Below, piece after piece: positions 9,208 to 17,406 of a stretch of DNA of 50,802 nucleotides. The stretch covers positions 1 to 50,802 of the forward strand of contig JAJRUS010000018.1 in assembly GCA_024277675.1 (NCBI GenBank). Reading direction: 5' to 3'. This stretch comes from a bacterium. Its GTDB lineage: Bacteria > SZUA-182 > SZUA-191 > JAJRXT01. The notes under the pieces are model-generated. The model searched no databases. It saw only the letters and a list, made by a program, of their open reading frames with translations, and had not been told where the DNA came from. Numbering within the stretch: the stretch's first letter is position 1; the number at the start of each line of letters is the position of its first letter. The translations under genes were made by a program, and so were the position numbers.

Positions 9208-10553
9208 ACCTCACCTCACCCCCCAAGATATACAGTATAACGGAACTAACTTCAAATATTCGGCAGAAACTAGAGCGAAATTTTGATAACATCTGGGTTG
9301 AGGGGGAGGTGTCCAACCTGAAAACGCCCCCGTCCGGACATATCTACTTTACCCTGAAGGATAAATCCAGCCAGATCAGGGTTATTATTTTCAAAGGCAG
9401 AATTCGGCATTTAAAGTTCCGGCTACAGGATGGTATGCAGCTTTTGGCCAAGGGCAACATTACGGTTTATGAAAAACGGGGCGAGTATCAACTGCTGGCC
9501 GAATATGCGGAACCTAAGGGAATCGGCGCCCTGCAAATAGCCTTTGAGCAGTTAAAACGCCGGCTGGCCGCAGAAGGCCTTTTTGATGAAGCACATAAAA
9601 AGCCATTACCAGCCCTGCCCGGCTGCATCGGTCTGGTCACTTCTCCTACCGGGGCGGCTATCCGTGACATATTGCAGATTATTGACCGCCGCTTTCCCAA
9701 CGTCAGGATAATCATTAATCCGGTGCGCGTACAGGGAGCCGGCGGCGCCCAGGAGATTGCCCGGGCCATCGCCGAACTGAATGAATTACCAGAAGTCGAT
9801 ATTTTGATTGTGGGCCGCGGCGGAGGCTCGCTGGAAGATTTGTGGTGCTTTAATGAAGAGCTAGTCGCCAGGGCTATCTATAATTCCAGGTTGCCGGTTA
9901 TCTCGGCGGTGGGGCATGAGATTGATTATACCATTGCCGATTTTGTGGCTGATCTACGGGCGCCTACTCCCTCAGCGGCGGCTGAACTGGTAGTGGCCAA
10001 CAAAGAAGCCTTGACTGACAGGCTGCGTTCACTAACCATACGCCTTACTCAAGGGATTAGTCGCCGGCTGGAAAACTATAAGAACCGGCATCAATTCATA
10101 TTACAAAGCAACGCATTCGCTGATCCGGGACAAAGCATAAGAGAATATCAGCAACAATTGGATGAGCTGGTATTATCCATGCGCAAAGATATGGCTTATA
10201 TGTTTCAGCAGACAAAACAACAGCTAAATTATCTGGAACAAAGATTAAAAGCATCCCACCCGGCCCAGCAAATTGAAAATTTCAGCCGGCAACTCTCGCA
10301 AACCAGCAAAAAGCTGCGGTTAGTATATACCTATTTTATAGAAAATCGCCGGGCTAAACTCCAGGCCAAAATGGGAAGCCTGGATGCTTTGAGTCCCTTG
10401 GCCATCCTTAAGCGCGGTTACAGCATTTGTCGCCGCTTACCAGACTTGGAGGTACTGACTCAGGCTGACAAAGCCACATTAAAAGAACAGGTAGCGGTTA
10501 AACTTTACCGGGGTAGCTTGATTTGCCGGGTGGAAGATATTGATGAGGAGTAA
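9204..10553 (+). CDS. xseA: Exodeoxyribonuclease VII large subunit
   Basis: A 449-residue subunit of the bidirectional single-strand DNA exonuclease that works in repair. Seen: the N-terminal OB fold (IWVEGEVSNLKTPPSGHIYFTLKD), the catalytic domain with CIGLVTSPTGAAIRDI, VGRGGGSLEDLWCFNEELVARAI and SAVGHEIDYTIADFVADLRAPTPSAAAEL, then a long coiled-coil region (about 280-390) that gathers the small subunits, and a C-terminal LAILKRGYSI segment. The ATG overlaps the ymdB TGA; xseB starts six bases after the stop, so the two subunits are made together. Confidence 0.96.
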   Translation: MNLTSPPKIYSITELTSNIRQKLERNFDNIWVEGEVSNLKTPPSGHIYFTLKDKSSQIRVIIFKGRIRHLKFRLQDGMQLLAKGNITVYEKRGEYQLLAEYAEPKGIGALQIAFEQLKRRLAAEGLFDEAHKKPLPALPGCIGLVTSPTGAAIRDILQIIDRRFPNVRIIINPVRVQGAGGAQEIARAIAELNELPEVDILIVGRGGGSLEDLWCFNEELVARAIYNSRLPVISAVGHEIDYTIADFVADLRAPTPSAAAELVVANKEALTDRLRSLTIRLTQGISRRLENYKNRHQFILQSNAFADPGQSIREYQQQLDELVLSMRKDMAYMFQQTKQQLNYLEQRLKASHPAQQIENFSRQLSQTSKKLRLVYTYFIENRRAKLQAKMGSLDALSPLAILKRGYSICRRLPDLEVLTQADKATLKEQVAVKLYRGSLICRVEDIDEE

Positions 10554-10559
10554 TATACT

Positions 10560-10850
10560 ATGTCAAAATTAGATTTTGAGCAAGCCATGAAAAGGTTGGA
10601 AGCCATAGTTGGAAATCTGGAGGAGGGCAACCTTACTTTAGCGGATTCATTGAAAATATTTGAAGAAGGGGTTAAGCTTTCCCAACTGTGTGCTCAAAAA
10701 TTAGAAGAAGCTGAAAAGAAGGTAGAAATTCTGCTTACCGGAGAAAACGGCAAGAAAAAAACCAAACCCTTCGAGCTAAACCAACAAGTCGAGCTGAACC
10801 AACAAGGATTATTCAACAACGACAAAACCGACCAGGATTCAACAACTTGA
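10560..10850 (+). CDS. xseB: Exodeoxyribonuclease VII small subunit
   Basis: Ninety-six residues. The family core is FEQAMKRLEAIVGNLEEGNLTLADSLKIFEEGVKLSQLC followed by a helix ending KKVEIL. Several copies coat the coiled coil of XseA to form the active nuclease. The C-terminal 25 residues are a low-complexity Asn/Gln-rich tail with a near-repeat (FELNQQVELNQQG) not needed for the fold. It is the last gene of the plus-strand run; the next gene converges from the minus strand 17 bases away. Confidence 0.95.
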   Translation: MSKLDFEQAMKRLEAIVGNLEEGNLTLADSLKIFEEGVKLSQLCAQKLEEAEKKVEILLTGENGKKKTKPFELNQQVELNQQGLFNNDKTDQDSTT

Positions 10851-10867
10851 GGCTTATGAGAAAGAAG

Positions 10868-11896
10868 CTAAAACGGGGTGCCCGGGGTAGGTGATCCAAC
10901 GGCGGCGCCGTGACAAGCCAAACACATAGTAAACCCATCTAATCGAAGCCGTTTGACACCATCGGCGCCTTTCTGACTTAATGAATTCTTTAACACTCCT
11001 CGTTGATGGGGATTATGGCATGAATTACAAACAACCCGTTTGGCCCCTTGGGCATCAATTCCTAAAGGGATAATAACCCCTACCCTTCTTTTTGAGTATT
11101 CAATCTGGTTTATTATATTAGCCGGCGGTAAATTACCATAGTGAGTAACCCGAATGGGATGAAAACGAGTTTTACCCATGTGACAGTTCAGACATTGATG
11201 CTGGCTTTTTCGCCTTAACTTCCACTCAGATTTGTCTACTGCATTTACATCCGGCACCTCAAGATGGCAAAACAAACACAGTTCCTCGTTTATTTCCCCT
11301 CTTTCATTTAGCTGGTTTTTATGGGGACTCCATTGCAGGAGCTGTCCTTTTTTATGACACTCAAAGCATAAAATATACCTATTCTGGCTGTATCTCACAT
11401 CAGCCGTCTCTGATTTATTCCACTCGAATGTAAGCTGAGTCTTAAAATCATATCTTCTTAAAAACATCGGGTTCTTCTCTTTTTCCGACAAGTCGTCTTT
11501 TTCCTGAACCCTTGGATCATGACAGGTAACACAAGTGAGCTTCCCATCCTGTAGCAGGAAATCAGCCGAGGGTTTTTTAAAATATTTATTCTCCGGCACC
11601 GCTACCCCTACTAAATGTTCAGACGCCTTAGCTACGGCAGTATCATGACAACGGTTACATTGCTTAATAAAGTCACCATTAAATTTAAAAGTAACCGGTC
11701 TGCCCGCTTTCGGTTTATCCTCATGACACTCGGTGCAGTGTTTTCCTGTCCAGTGAGGATTGATTTTACCCTCCAACTCAGGATCAGGAACCCTCTTTAG
11801 CTCTTCAAAAATTCCAGGCTGTGCCCAACTCGAAGCACAACAGGCTAACAACAAACATATACTTACTATAACCGTTTTTAGATTTGTACAAATCAT
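10868..11896 (-). CDS. Exported octaheme c-type cytochrome
   Basis: A 342-residue protein with an N-terminal signal peptide (hydrophobic run IVSICLLLACCASSWAQ). Eight CXXCH heme sites are visible: CTECH, CNRCH, CVTCH, CFECH, CLFCH, CLNCH, CNSCH and CLACH. The last pair has the 'CNSCHNPH...CLACHG' spacing of doubled-CXXCH proteins. Extra histidines (SPHKNQ, RFHPIRVTHYG) may supply distal ligands. It should be a periplasmic or outer-surface electron carrier. The signal peptide ends with two adjacent cysteines, LACC, so a lipoprotein form is possible. It is the most downstream member of the minus-strand cytochrome region, separated by about 260 bases from the TPR gene. No catalytic signature of nitrite, hydroxylamine or tetrathionate reductases was recognised. 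Confidence 0.85.
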   Translation of the reverse strand: MICTNLKTVIVSICLLLACCASSWAQPGIFEELKRVPDPELEGKINPHWTGKHCTECHEDKPKAGRPVTFKFNGDFIKQCNRCHDTAVAKASEHLVGVAVPENKYFKKPSADFLLQDGKLTCVTCHDPRVQEKDDLSEKEKNPMFLRRYDFKTQLTFEWNKSETADVRYSQNRYILCFECHKKGQLLQWSPHKNQLNERGEINEELCLFCHLEVPDVNAVDKSEWKLRRKSQHQCLNCHMGKTRFHPIRVTHYGNLPPANIINQIEYSKRRVGVIIPLGIDAQGAKRVVCNSCHNPHQRGVLKNSLSQKGADGVKRLRLDGFTMCLACHGAAVGSPTPGTPF

Positions 11897-12112
11897 ATCA
11901 CAAATTCAAAAATAAACCCGCACTAAACAGTTGCGGGCCATTATTATTTAATGCAAATTTTAATAAATACACGGGGCCAAAATATGCCTTAAGGGAACCT
12001 TGAAAAACTGTCTTTTCGCCCAAGCCCTGCGTTATGCTCAAAATTTAATCCTCGTAATATCAACTATATACCTGTGGTTAAATTTTCCGCATACCCTGAT
12101 CTTAAGCGAAAA

Positions 12113-12142
12113 TTGAAAAAGGGGACAGGCCCCCTTTTTCAA
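12113..12142 (-). terminator. Intrinsic terminator for the TPR gene
   Basis: A perfect 12-base inverted repeat, TTGAAAAAGGGG/CCCCTTTTTCAA, with a 6-base loop, starts 17 bases downstream of the TPR gene stop on the minus strand. On that strand the stem ends in CCCCTTTTTCAATTTTC. The 'GGGGACAGGCCCC' core also resembles a common intergenic repeat. A looser inverted repeat (AAAATTTAA near 12038 with TTAAATTTT near 12078) lies just beyond it. Confidence 0.6.
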
Positions 12143-12158
12143 GGCGCCTTTAATATAT

Positions 12159-13439
12159 TTATTCACCGAATTTTTTAAAGGCTGTCTCAAGCCGCTCTTT
12201 AAGTAAGGGCTGATATGGATCTAATTCCAAAGACTTCTGCCATTGAGCCAAAGCGGCGTCCTGTAAACCCTGATAATAGTAGACTGTACCCAGATTAGCA
12301 TAAGCGGCTGCATCTTTAGGGGCTTTATCAATTGCTTTGTTAAAGGCTGCCTTGGCATCCTCGTAGCGCCCCATTTCTTTATAAGCATTCCCTAAAACAT
12401 TCAAACCCTCAATGTCATTTGGTTTTAACTTAACGTATTGTTGATACCGTTTTATTCCATCATTGTTCATGCCTAGCTTAAAATAGGCATTACCCAGGCT
12501 TAAGTATGCTTGCGCATATTTTGGATTAATCTTCAATGCTTTTTTAAATTCTTTCACTGCCTCTCTAAGCCATTTGGTATTTTTCTTACCAAAGGTTTTA
12601 GCGGTTACTTTATTAATATAGGCATCACCTAGGTTATTGTGTAAGCGTGCATTGCTTGGATTTTTCTTGATCCCTTTAATATATTTCCTCATAGCGCTGT
12701 TATACAAGCCCTTGTCATCCAAAATACGGCCATCTATATTATATTGACCGGCTTCAATATCTTGAGGAGTTAAATTAACGGTTTTCCTCCATTGCTTTAA
12801 TGCTTTCTCTTTCTGCCCTTGATCATAATAGGCCCAGCCCAGACTATCAAAGGCCCTTACATTACCGGGGTCTACAGCCAACATTTTTCGCGCAGTACTG
12901 ATGACTTTAGAATAATTCTTCTTTTTGCGATAAGCCTTTGCCAGATTATGATAGGCATCAAGATTGGAGGGATTTACTTTGATTTCCTTTTCATAGTGAT
13001 CTATTGCAGTAGTGAGATCCCCCGCATCATCATAAATCCAACCCAGATTATAATGCACAAAGGGCAATTTCGGATCCAGCGACAGCGCTTCTTCATATGC
13101 TCGAATTGCACCTACTGAATTCCCCTTTAAGTCATATATATAGCCGATTAAAAACCTGTAAACCGCATTATTAGGTTCTTTTATAGCCAAGGTATTATAT
13201 TCCGACATCACATCATCCAGCTTTTTCAGCTTATTATAACACCTGACCAGATACCTGTGAGCCGCTATATCATTTTTATCGCTTTTGATCTCTTTACGCA
13301 ACAGGCTTATTGCCTTTTGAAATTGGTTTTTCCGGTAAAGATTTTCTACCTGCTTAATGTTCGCACTTTGAGCAAACGAGGACATAACAGCCACCAGGCA
13401 TAAGCATATTGCCACAACTAAAGTCTTCTTATTTCGCAT
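12159..13439 (-). CDS. Exported TPR-repeat protein
   Basis: A 426-residue protein with a signal peptide (VVAICLCLVAVMSSFAQS) and then about ten tandem tetratricopeptide repeats filling the rest. Canonical positions recur, for example AYHNLAKAYRKKKNYSKVI, AYLSLGNAYFKLGMNNDGI and AYANLGTVYYYQGLQDAAL. TPR proteins are protein-binding scaffolds. Among exported cytochromes it may help assemble or localise the complex, which is inference from position. It lies on the same strand as the cytochrome genes, about 65 bases after a small exported protein gene, and is followed by a terminator. Confidence 0.85.
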   Translation of the reverse strand: MRNKKTLVVAICLCLVAVMSSFAQSANIKQVENLYRKNQFQKAISLLRKEIKSDKNDIAAHRYLVRCYNKLKKLDDVMSEYNTLAIKEPNNAVYRFLIGYIYDLKGNSVGAIRAYEEALSLDPKLPFVHYNLGWIYDDAGDLTTAIDHYEKEIKVNPSNLDAYHNLAKAYRKKKNYSKVISTARKMLAVDPGNVRAFDSLGWAYYDQGQKEKALKQWRKTVNLTPQDIEAGQYNIDGRILDDKGLYNSAMRKYIKGIKKNPSNARLHNNLGDAYINKVTAKTFGKKNTKWLREAVKEFKKALKINPKYAQAYLSLGNAYFKLGMNNDGIKRYQQYVKLKPNDIEGLNVLGNAYKEMGRYEDAKAAFNKAIDKAPKDAAAYANLGTVYYYQGLQDAALAQWQKSLELDPYQPLLKERLETAFKKFGE

Positions 13440-13504
13440 GAAAGATATCCTCCATTAATTTTTTTTAAAACCCTTTATTTATCATTAAACATGGCGGTTA
13501 AACC

Positions 13505-13978
13505 CTATTCCAGTTTTTGAATCTTATACCAGACACCATCCTCACATACCCAATCTTCCCAATAAATAAATTCCTCTTCCATTTTATTAGTATAACCCGT
13601 GGTTTTGGTTTTCACGTTTTCAACGCTGGATATCTTCTGACTTACTTTACCATAAATCAAGTGCTTATTGTTTTTAGGCGGCATTACTATAACATCCATT
13701 ACGTCTACCTTCATAAAGCCATCACTTACTCCCTCATAATGGACATAATCCTTATACTCCCAAAGCTCCACTCTTCGTCTATATTTCTTATTCAACATCT
13801 TATACATTGTTTTAAAATCAAGCTTCACATAAGCCTCACCAAATTTTTCAGCCGCCTTTCTTAAACTACCCTGTAATTTCGCCAACTCTTTTTTCGACAA
13901 CTCAGCCTGTGCTGTACTTACAAGTAGTAACAGGCAAAAGACCATCAGACCAACTATTTTAAAATTTCTTTTGATCAT
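13505..13978 (-). CDS. Exported protein of unknown function
   Basis: A 157-residue protein with a clear signal peptide (IVGLMVFCLLLLVSTAQAE, cleavage expected after AQA). The mature part begins with a helical segment (KKELAKLQGSLRKAAEKFGEAYVKLDF) and continues with strand-rich sequence ending in EEEFIYWEDWVCEDGVWYKI. The helix-then-strands order and the closing W-x-x-DGVWY pattern resemble NTF2-like domains; I cannot confirm that. It has no heme motif. Position suggests a periplasmic accessory of the cytochrome region. Confidence 0.7.
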   Translation of the reverse strand: MIKRNFKIVGLMVFCLLLLVSTAQAELSKKELAKLQGSLRKAAEKFGEAYVKLDFKTMYKMLNKKYRRRVELWEYKDYVHYEGVSDGFMKVDVMDVIVMPPKNNKHLIYGKVSQKISSVENVKTKTTGYTNKMEEEFIYWEDWVCEDGVWYKIQKLE

Positions 13979-14373
13979 TCCCGCCGTTTCCTGAATAAAT
14001 CCTCAATACTTCTTTTACTCCAATTATGCTGCCATAACAATCCCAAAAGACACCCCATGCGCTCAGGCCAACAGCATTAAGTGAATTTCTCTCTACTATA
14101 TTGCATTATACATACAGCGCCATTCAGCAATAGCTTAATCCTTACAGCTTCTAATTGTCTAAGCCGGAAAAGCTTAAATCTTCCAAGTAGCATGTCAAGT
14201 TTATAAAGTAGGTTCCAGGAGCCTGTCGGACTTTGGAGTTCGTAGCGAGAATATCTTCGTCCGGCCCTCTTTACAGATACCCCCGCTCCCGTACAGACCC
14301 CTCGCTCCCGCTCAGAGTGACGACTTACGACAACTTAAGCGTGACATGAACCCTAGTATGCCATCAACATATC
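13979..14373. other. Intergenic region with a repeat-like GC-rich segment
   Basis: About 395 bases without a supported ORF. The left part is upstream sequence of the small exported protein gene. The segment 14220-14335 is GC-rich and contains CCGCTCCCGTACAGACCCCTCGCTCCCGCTCAGAGTGACGA. On the other strand this resembles the widespread 'TCATTCTGAGCGGAGCGAAGAATC' intergenic repeat. I saw no transposase or tRNA. Confidence 0.35.
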
Positions 14374-15696
14374 TTAAGCCAGCTTCAATTTCTCCAGGCT
14401 AACGCTCAATAAGCCTTCAGTATATTCTATATTATGAGCCCCCTTGCTGCCGTCATACCATACCATTTTGTAATTCTGATATGCATCATAAAATTGTTCT
14501 TCAGCGCCAGATACATCGCGACCTTGTTTACGTGCACCAGCTATATCACTCTCTACCTTGGCCAACAAAGGCTCTAATTCTGCTAGCGCCTTTTTTGTTT
14601 CTGTCTGCCACTCAGCCAAGGTATCTGCCATATCCTCATCGTCGTGGCAATCTACACAAATTTGAGCGTTCATTTTCCAGTTATTTTCTTCCAGGTGACA
14701 ATCCGTGCATTCAGCATTATCCGGATACATATAGCTGTCTGCCTGGTCTACCCCCACTCCATTAAGACCCAAATTCATATTCTTTTGATTTTTATGGCAA
14801 AACAAACAATCTCGTGGGGCCCGCTGATCATTATGACAGCGGAAACAGACGATCATGCGCGGCCATACTACCCCTTCAGGTCCCTTCCGGCCACTACGCT
14901 CATAATGGTCCTCTTTTAATTCTTTGGAACCATGGACTATCTCCTGATGACAATCAATACAGGCAATACCTCTATCCAGATGGAAAGCGTGCGGAATCTT
15001 AATTCCCCCCAACGGTCTTCGGCCGCCTATATTGGGTTTTTCCCGGCGGTATTCCTGGTCAGTGTATTTAAACAACGCATCTTCAACTATAAAATCAGCC
15101 ACATTTTTAGCCGACCTTCTGCCGCGATTTCCCCTGGATGAGTGGCAGTTTTTACAATTTTCCGCCACAATATTCCATAGGAAACCATAGCGATGCATTT
15201 GAATCCGCCACCGGCCATCCTCATCGGCAAAATTACTGGGTTTAGCGCCAAGATCCTTCTTCGGATAATGTATATATTGAGGCAATAACGCATCATCCAT
15301 CAACTCTTCTTCCTCTAACTGCTCTTCACTTATATACTTCAAGTGTTCCGGATTACCAAAATGTTCTTCCTCGTCAATCGCACGGGCCATATCCCCGGTA
15401 AATGTATTTCTTAAATCATTCATAGCATAAATCTTATTTATCATATAATTGATTGCACCCTCCCTGAAGTGGCAATCCACACATTCAACATCTCGCTTGC
15501 CATGACTGGATATCTCCCAATCATCCACCTCAGCAGTCATAGTATGACATACCCCTTTACAAAAAAGCGGGCTGGATGTAAAATGGAGAAGTTGCAGGTT
15601 CATATAGCCAAATGCTCCCAATAATAATATCCCAACACCTACTGCCTTTAGCTTATTCCCTTTAACCCAAGAGATTTGTTTCTCAAAAAGAGCCAT
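14374..15696 (-). CDS. NapC/NrfH-type membrane-anchored multiheme cytochrome
   Basis: A 440-residue protein with one N-terminal membrane span (KAVGVGILLLGAFGYMNLQLL) followed directly by heme sites, the plan of NapC/NrfH/NirT quinol dehydrogenases. Seven canonical motifs (CVDCH, CKNCH, CIDCH, CFRCH, CLFCH, CTDCH, CVDCH) plus an expanded first site FCKGVCHTM (CX3CH) where NapC/NrfH proteins have their first heme. A C-terminal helical segment of about 85 residues has no heme. NapC-type proteins pass electrons from membrane quinol to periplasmic carriers, so this may be one quinol entry point of the cluster. At 440 residues it is much longer than NrfH, resembling fused or expanded relatives. Downstream of the beta-helix lipoprotein on the same strand. 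Confidence 0.8.
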   Translation of the reverse strand: MALFEKQISWVKGNKLKAVGVGILLLGAFGYMNLQLLHFTSSPLFCKGVCHTMTAEVDDWEISSHGKRDVECVDCHFREGAINYMINKIYAMNDLRNTFTGDMARAIDEEEHFGNPEHLKYISEEQLEEEELMDDALLPQYIHYPKKDLGAKPSNFADEDGRWRIQMHRYGFLWNIVAENCKNCHSSRGNRGRRSAKNVADFIVEDALFKYTDQEYRREKPNIGGRRPLGGIKIPHAFHLDRGIACIDCHQEIVHGSKELKEDHYERSGRKGPEGVVWPRMIVCFRCHNDQRAPRDCLFCHKNQKNMNLGLNGVGVDQADSYMYPDNAECTDCHLEENNWKMNAQICVDCHDDEDMADTLAEWQTETKKALAELEPLLAKVESDIAGARKQGRDVSGAEEQFYDAYQNYKMVWYDGSKGAHNIEYTEGLLSVSLEKLKLA

Positions 15697-15756
15697 TTTC
15701 TATTATTCCTCCTTCCTAAATTTACGGATTAAAAATCCAGTAAAACCGGTTTATTG

Positions 15757-16794
15757 TTAATTTAAATGGTTAGCATCTCGAATCTTGCTGTTCATAAAAG
15801 GAACAAAGGTTACTTCACCCAAGCTGGCCTTATCTGCTTTATCAAAAATGGTAGCGGCCACAGCATCTTTGTCTGCAACACCCCACCAGTTATTTCTAGC
15901 ATCTATCTCAGGAGATATATCAACCGGTCTCTGCTGTGACTGCTTCAGATTGTATCCCCCATTACTATATATATTGTTGTTATTAATCTTGGGCGCTGAA
16001 CCATTTTCACATAGAATTCCAGCCCACCAAGTATCACCCTTACCAAAAATTGTATTATAGGCTATTTCCGGTGAACAGTGATTTACACAGGATATTCCTT
16101 TGCCCTCATCACCCATAATCGTATTATAGGTTATTTGCGGTGAAGAGTACTCAGCACAAACTATCCCATCGTCATTGTCTTTAATCAAGTTCTTGCTTAT
16201 TTTAGGATTGGCCCAATCCCGGCATTTAATCCCTTCACCACTATTTTGAATAATATTGTTGGTTATTTGCGGCGAGGCTTTTTCACAATAGATGCCCGTA
16301 TTTGCATTCTCAATTTCACAGTACTGAATAGTACAACCATGGCCTTCTATCACCTCATCACTATTATAATCAAAGCTTTCATCTTTAAATTGAATACCAT
16401 CCCACCTCTCATCCTTATTTAAGGAAGTAAACTTGATATGTTTTTCTGCACTCCCGATTGCGTGAAAATTGCCTCTAATGACAATAGCCGTATATGCCTT
16501 AGCCTTAATAACCACTCCTGGTTCAATGGTCAACTTTACATCGGGCATCACTTCTAAATTACGGGAAAGTATATAGGGACTGTCTTCGAGACGCAGAATG
16601 GTGTCCTCACTTATTTGACCCCCAATTTCAGTTCCCTTGATCGATTTTTTTTCCGGGGCTACAACTTGTGCCTTACGCCCCCACCGTTTAGGCGTAGCTT
16701 CAGGTTCAGCGCTACGTTTCTCTCCTTCACAACCCACCATCAACATCAGTACTGTACAGATTAGAAATATTACTGCCCTTCCCGGCTTATACAT
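15757..16794 (-). CDS. Lipoprotein with right-handed parallel beta-helix (NosD-like)
   Basis: A 345-residue protein with a lipoprotein signal (hydrophobic IFLICTVLMLMVGC, lipobox MVGC near residue 22), a Lys/Pro-rich linker, then repeating strand turns of about 22-24 residues: ITNNIIQNSGEGI, ISKNLIKDNDDGI, ITYNTIMGDEGKGI, INNNNIYSNGGY. These are the 'NNxIxxNxxGI' rungs of parallel beta-helix folds (pectate lyase/NosD type). It would be a lipid-anchored periplasmic or surface protein. There is no polysaccharide-lyase catalytic pattern I can defend. Its place between cytochrome genes suggests a structural or docking role in the electron-transfer system. The N-terminal domain (residues 45-130) has strands too (KLTIEPGVVIKAKAYTAIVI). 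Confidence 0.75.
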   Translation of the reverse strand: MYKPGRAVIFLICTVLMLMVGCEGEKRSAEPEATPKRWGRKAQVVAPEKKSIKGTEIGGQISEDTILRLEDSPYILSRNLEVMPDVKLTIEPGVVIKAKAYTAIVIRGNFHAIGSAEKHIKFTSLNKDERWDGIQFKDESFDYNSDEVIEGHGCTIQYCEIENANTGIYCEKASPQITNNIIQNSGEGIKCRDWANPKISKNLIKDNDDGIVCAEYSSPQITYNTIMGDEGKGISCVNHCSPEIAYNTIFGKGDTWWAGILCENGSAPKINNNNIYSNGGYNLKQSQQRPVDISPEIDARNNWWGVADKDAVAATIFDKADKASLGEVTFVPFMNSKIRDANHLN

Positions 16795-17165
16795 AAACTA
16801 TCTCCCTTTTTTCAAACACTTCGGTTAAGCCCACCCCTATAAAGATGGATTACGCCCCAACCGTTTTAACTTAGGGTATTTTAGAATATGGTCATCTGTA
16901 AACCTGCCTCTAACTGCAACTAAAGGCCACCTATTGATATAACCTGGGGGGAGGCCCCACCAACCTATAGCCCGTGACACCTTCTCCACCATTACGAGCT
17001 TTGCCCGACACCCTTCAGCCAAGCTTTCATTTACCCACGAACATAGCCCCTGAAACTCCGCCCCGCAGGTTTCCGGAACTCCGCCCCGTGGGTTTTCAGA
17101 AAAACCGATTTAACTAAAACCACAAATACCGCCTACCATGCCCATACAAAGCGCTATTCTTAAAA
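16795..17165. other. Intergenic region between the beta-helix and small membrane genes
   Basis: About 370 bases. A 61-residue minus ORF (16837-17022) is present but has no recognisable features or good ribosome binding site, so I do not call it. The region contains a 23-base tandem repeat (listed separately) and several GC-rich palindromes such as GGGGGGAGGCCCC. It could be a structured 5' leader of the lipoprotein gene on the minus strand. I compared it by eye with cyclic-di-GMP and cobalamin riboswitch consensus and found no convincing match. Confidence 0.35.
17052..17097. repeat. Tandem direct repeat, two 23-base units
   Basis: GAAACTCCGCCCCGCAGGTTTCC (17052-17074) is followed without gap by GGAACTCCGCCCCGTGGGTTTTC (17075-17097), 19 of 23 positions identical. 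The unit is far more GC-rich than the flanking DNA and shows partial internal dyad symmetry (GAAAC...GTTTC in the first copy). Confidence 0.6.
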
Positions 17166-17357
17166 TTAATAAATTACCGGTTGAATTTCGAACAGGGCTT
17201 TACCCATATTGACAAATAACGGTATTCCAACTGCCAGTAGCACCAAAAGTATTATTACCATAAGAGTCACTGCTCTTTCTCTCCTCACATCACCTTCATC
17301 TTTCACATCATTCGGCGGGAAATACATTCTTTCATAATTTACATCCTTAAAAGCCAT
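17166..17357 (-). CDS. Small single-span membrane protein
   Basis: Sixty-three residues: a charged N-terminus (VNYERMYFPPNDVKDEGDVRRERA) and one membrane span (VTLMVIILLVLLAVGIPLFV) near the C-terminus. A good ribosome binding site (GGAGG) precedes the ATG at 17357. It follows the giant cytochrome gene by 49 bases on the same strand. Small single-span proteins of this kind often act as extra subunits of membrane respiratory complexes. Three others occur in this cluster. No family is recognised. Confidence 0.65.
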   Translation of the reverse strand: MAFKDVNYERMYFPPNDVKDEGDVRRERAVTLMVIILLVLLAVGIPLFVNMGKALFEIQPVIY

Positions 17358-17406
17358 TCTTCTACCTCCTGATCAAAAAGCGATAAATTCCTTATTTTCC
17401 CTATTT

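Noticed and set aside
16837-17022. 61-residue minus ORF in the gap upstream of the lipoprotein
   Set aside because: No ribosome binding site, no recognisable features, and the DNA has repeat character.
16795-17165. Possible cyclic-di-GMP or cobalamin riboswitch
   Set aside because: Short strings such as GGGCAAAG look suggestive, but the conserved blocks of either consensus are not present in order.
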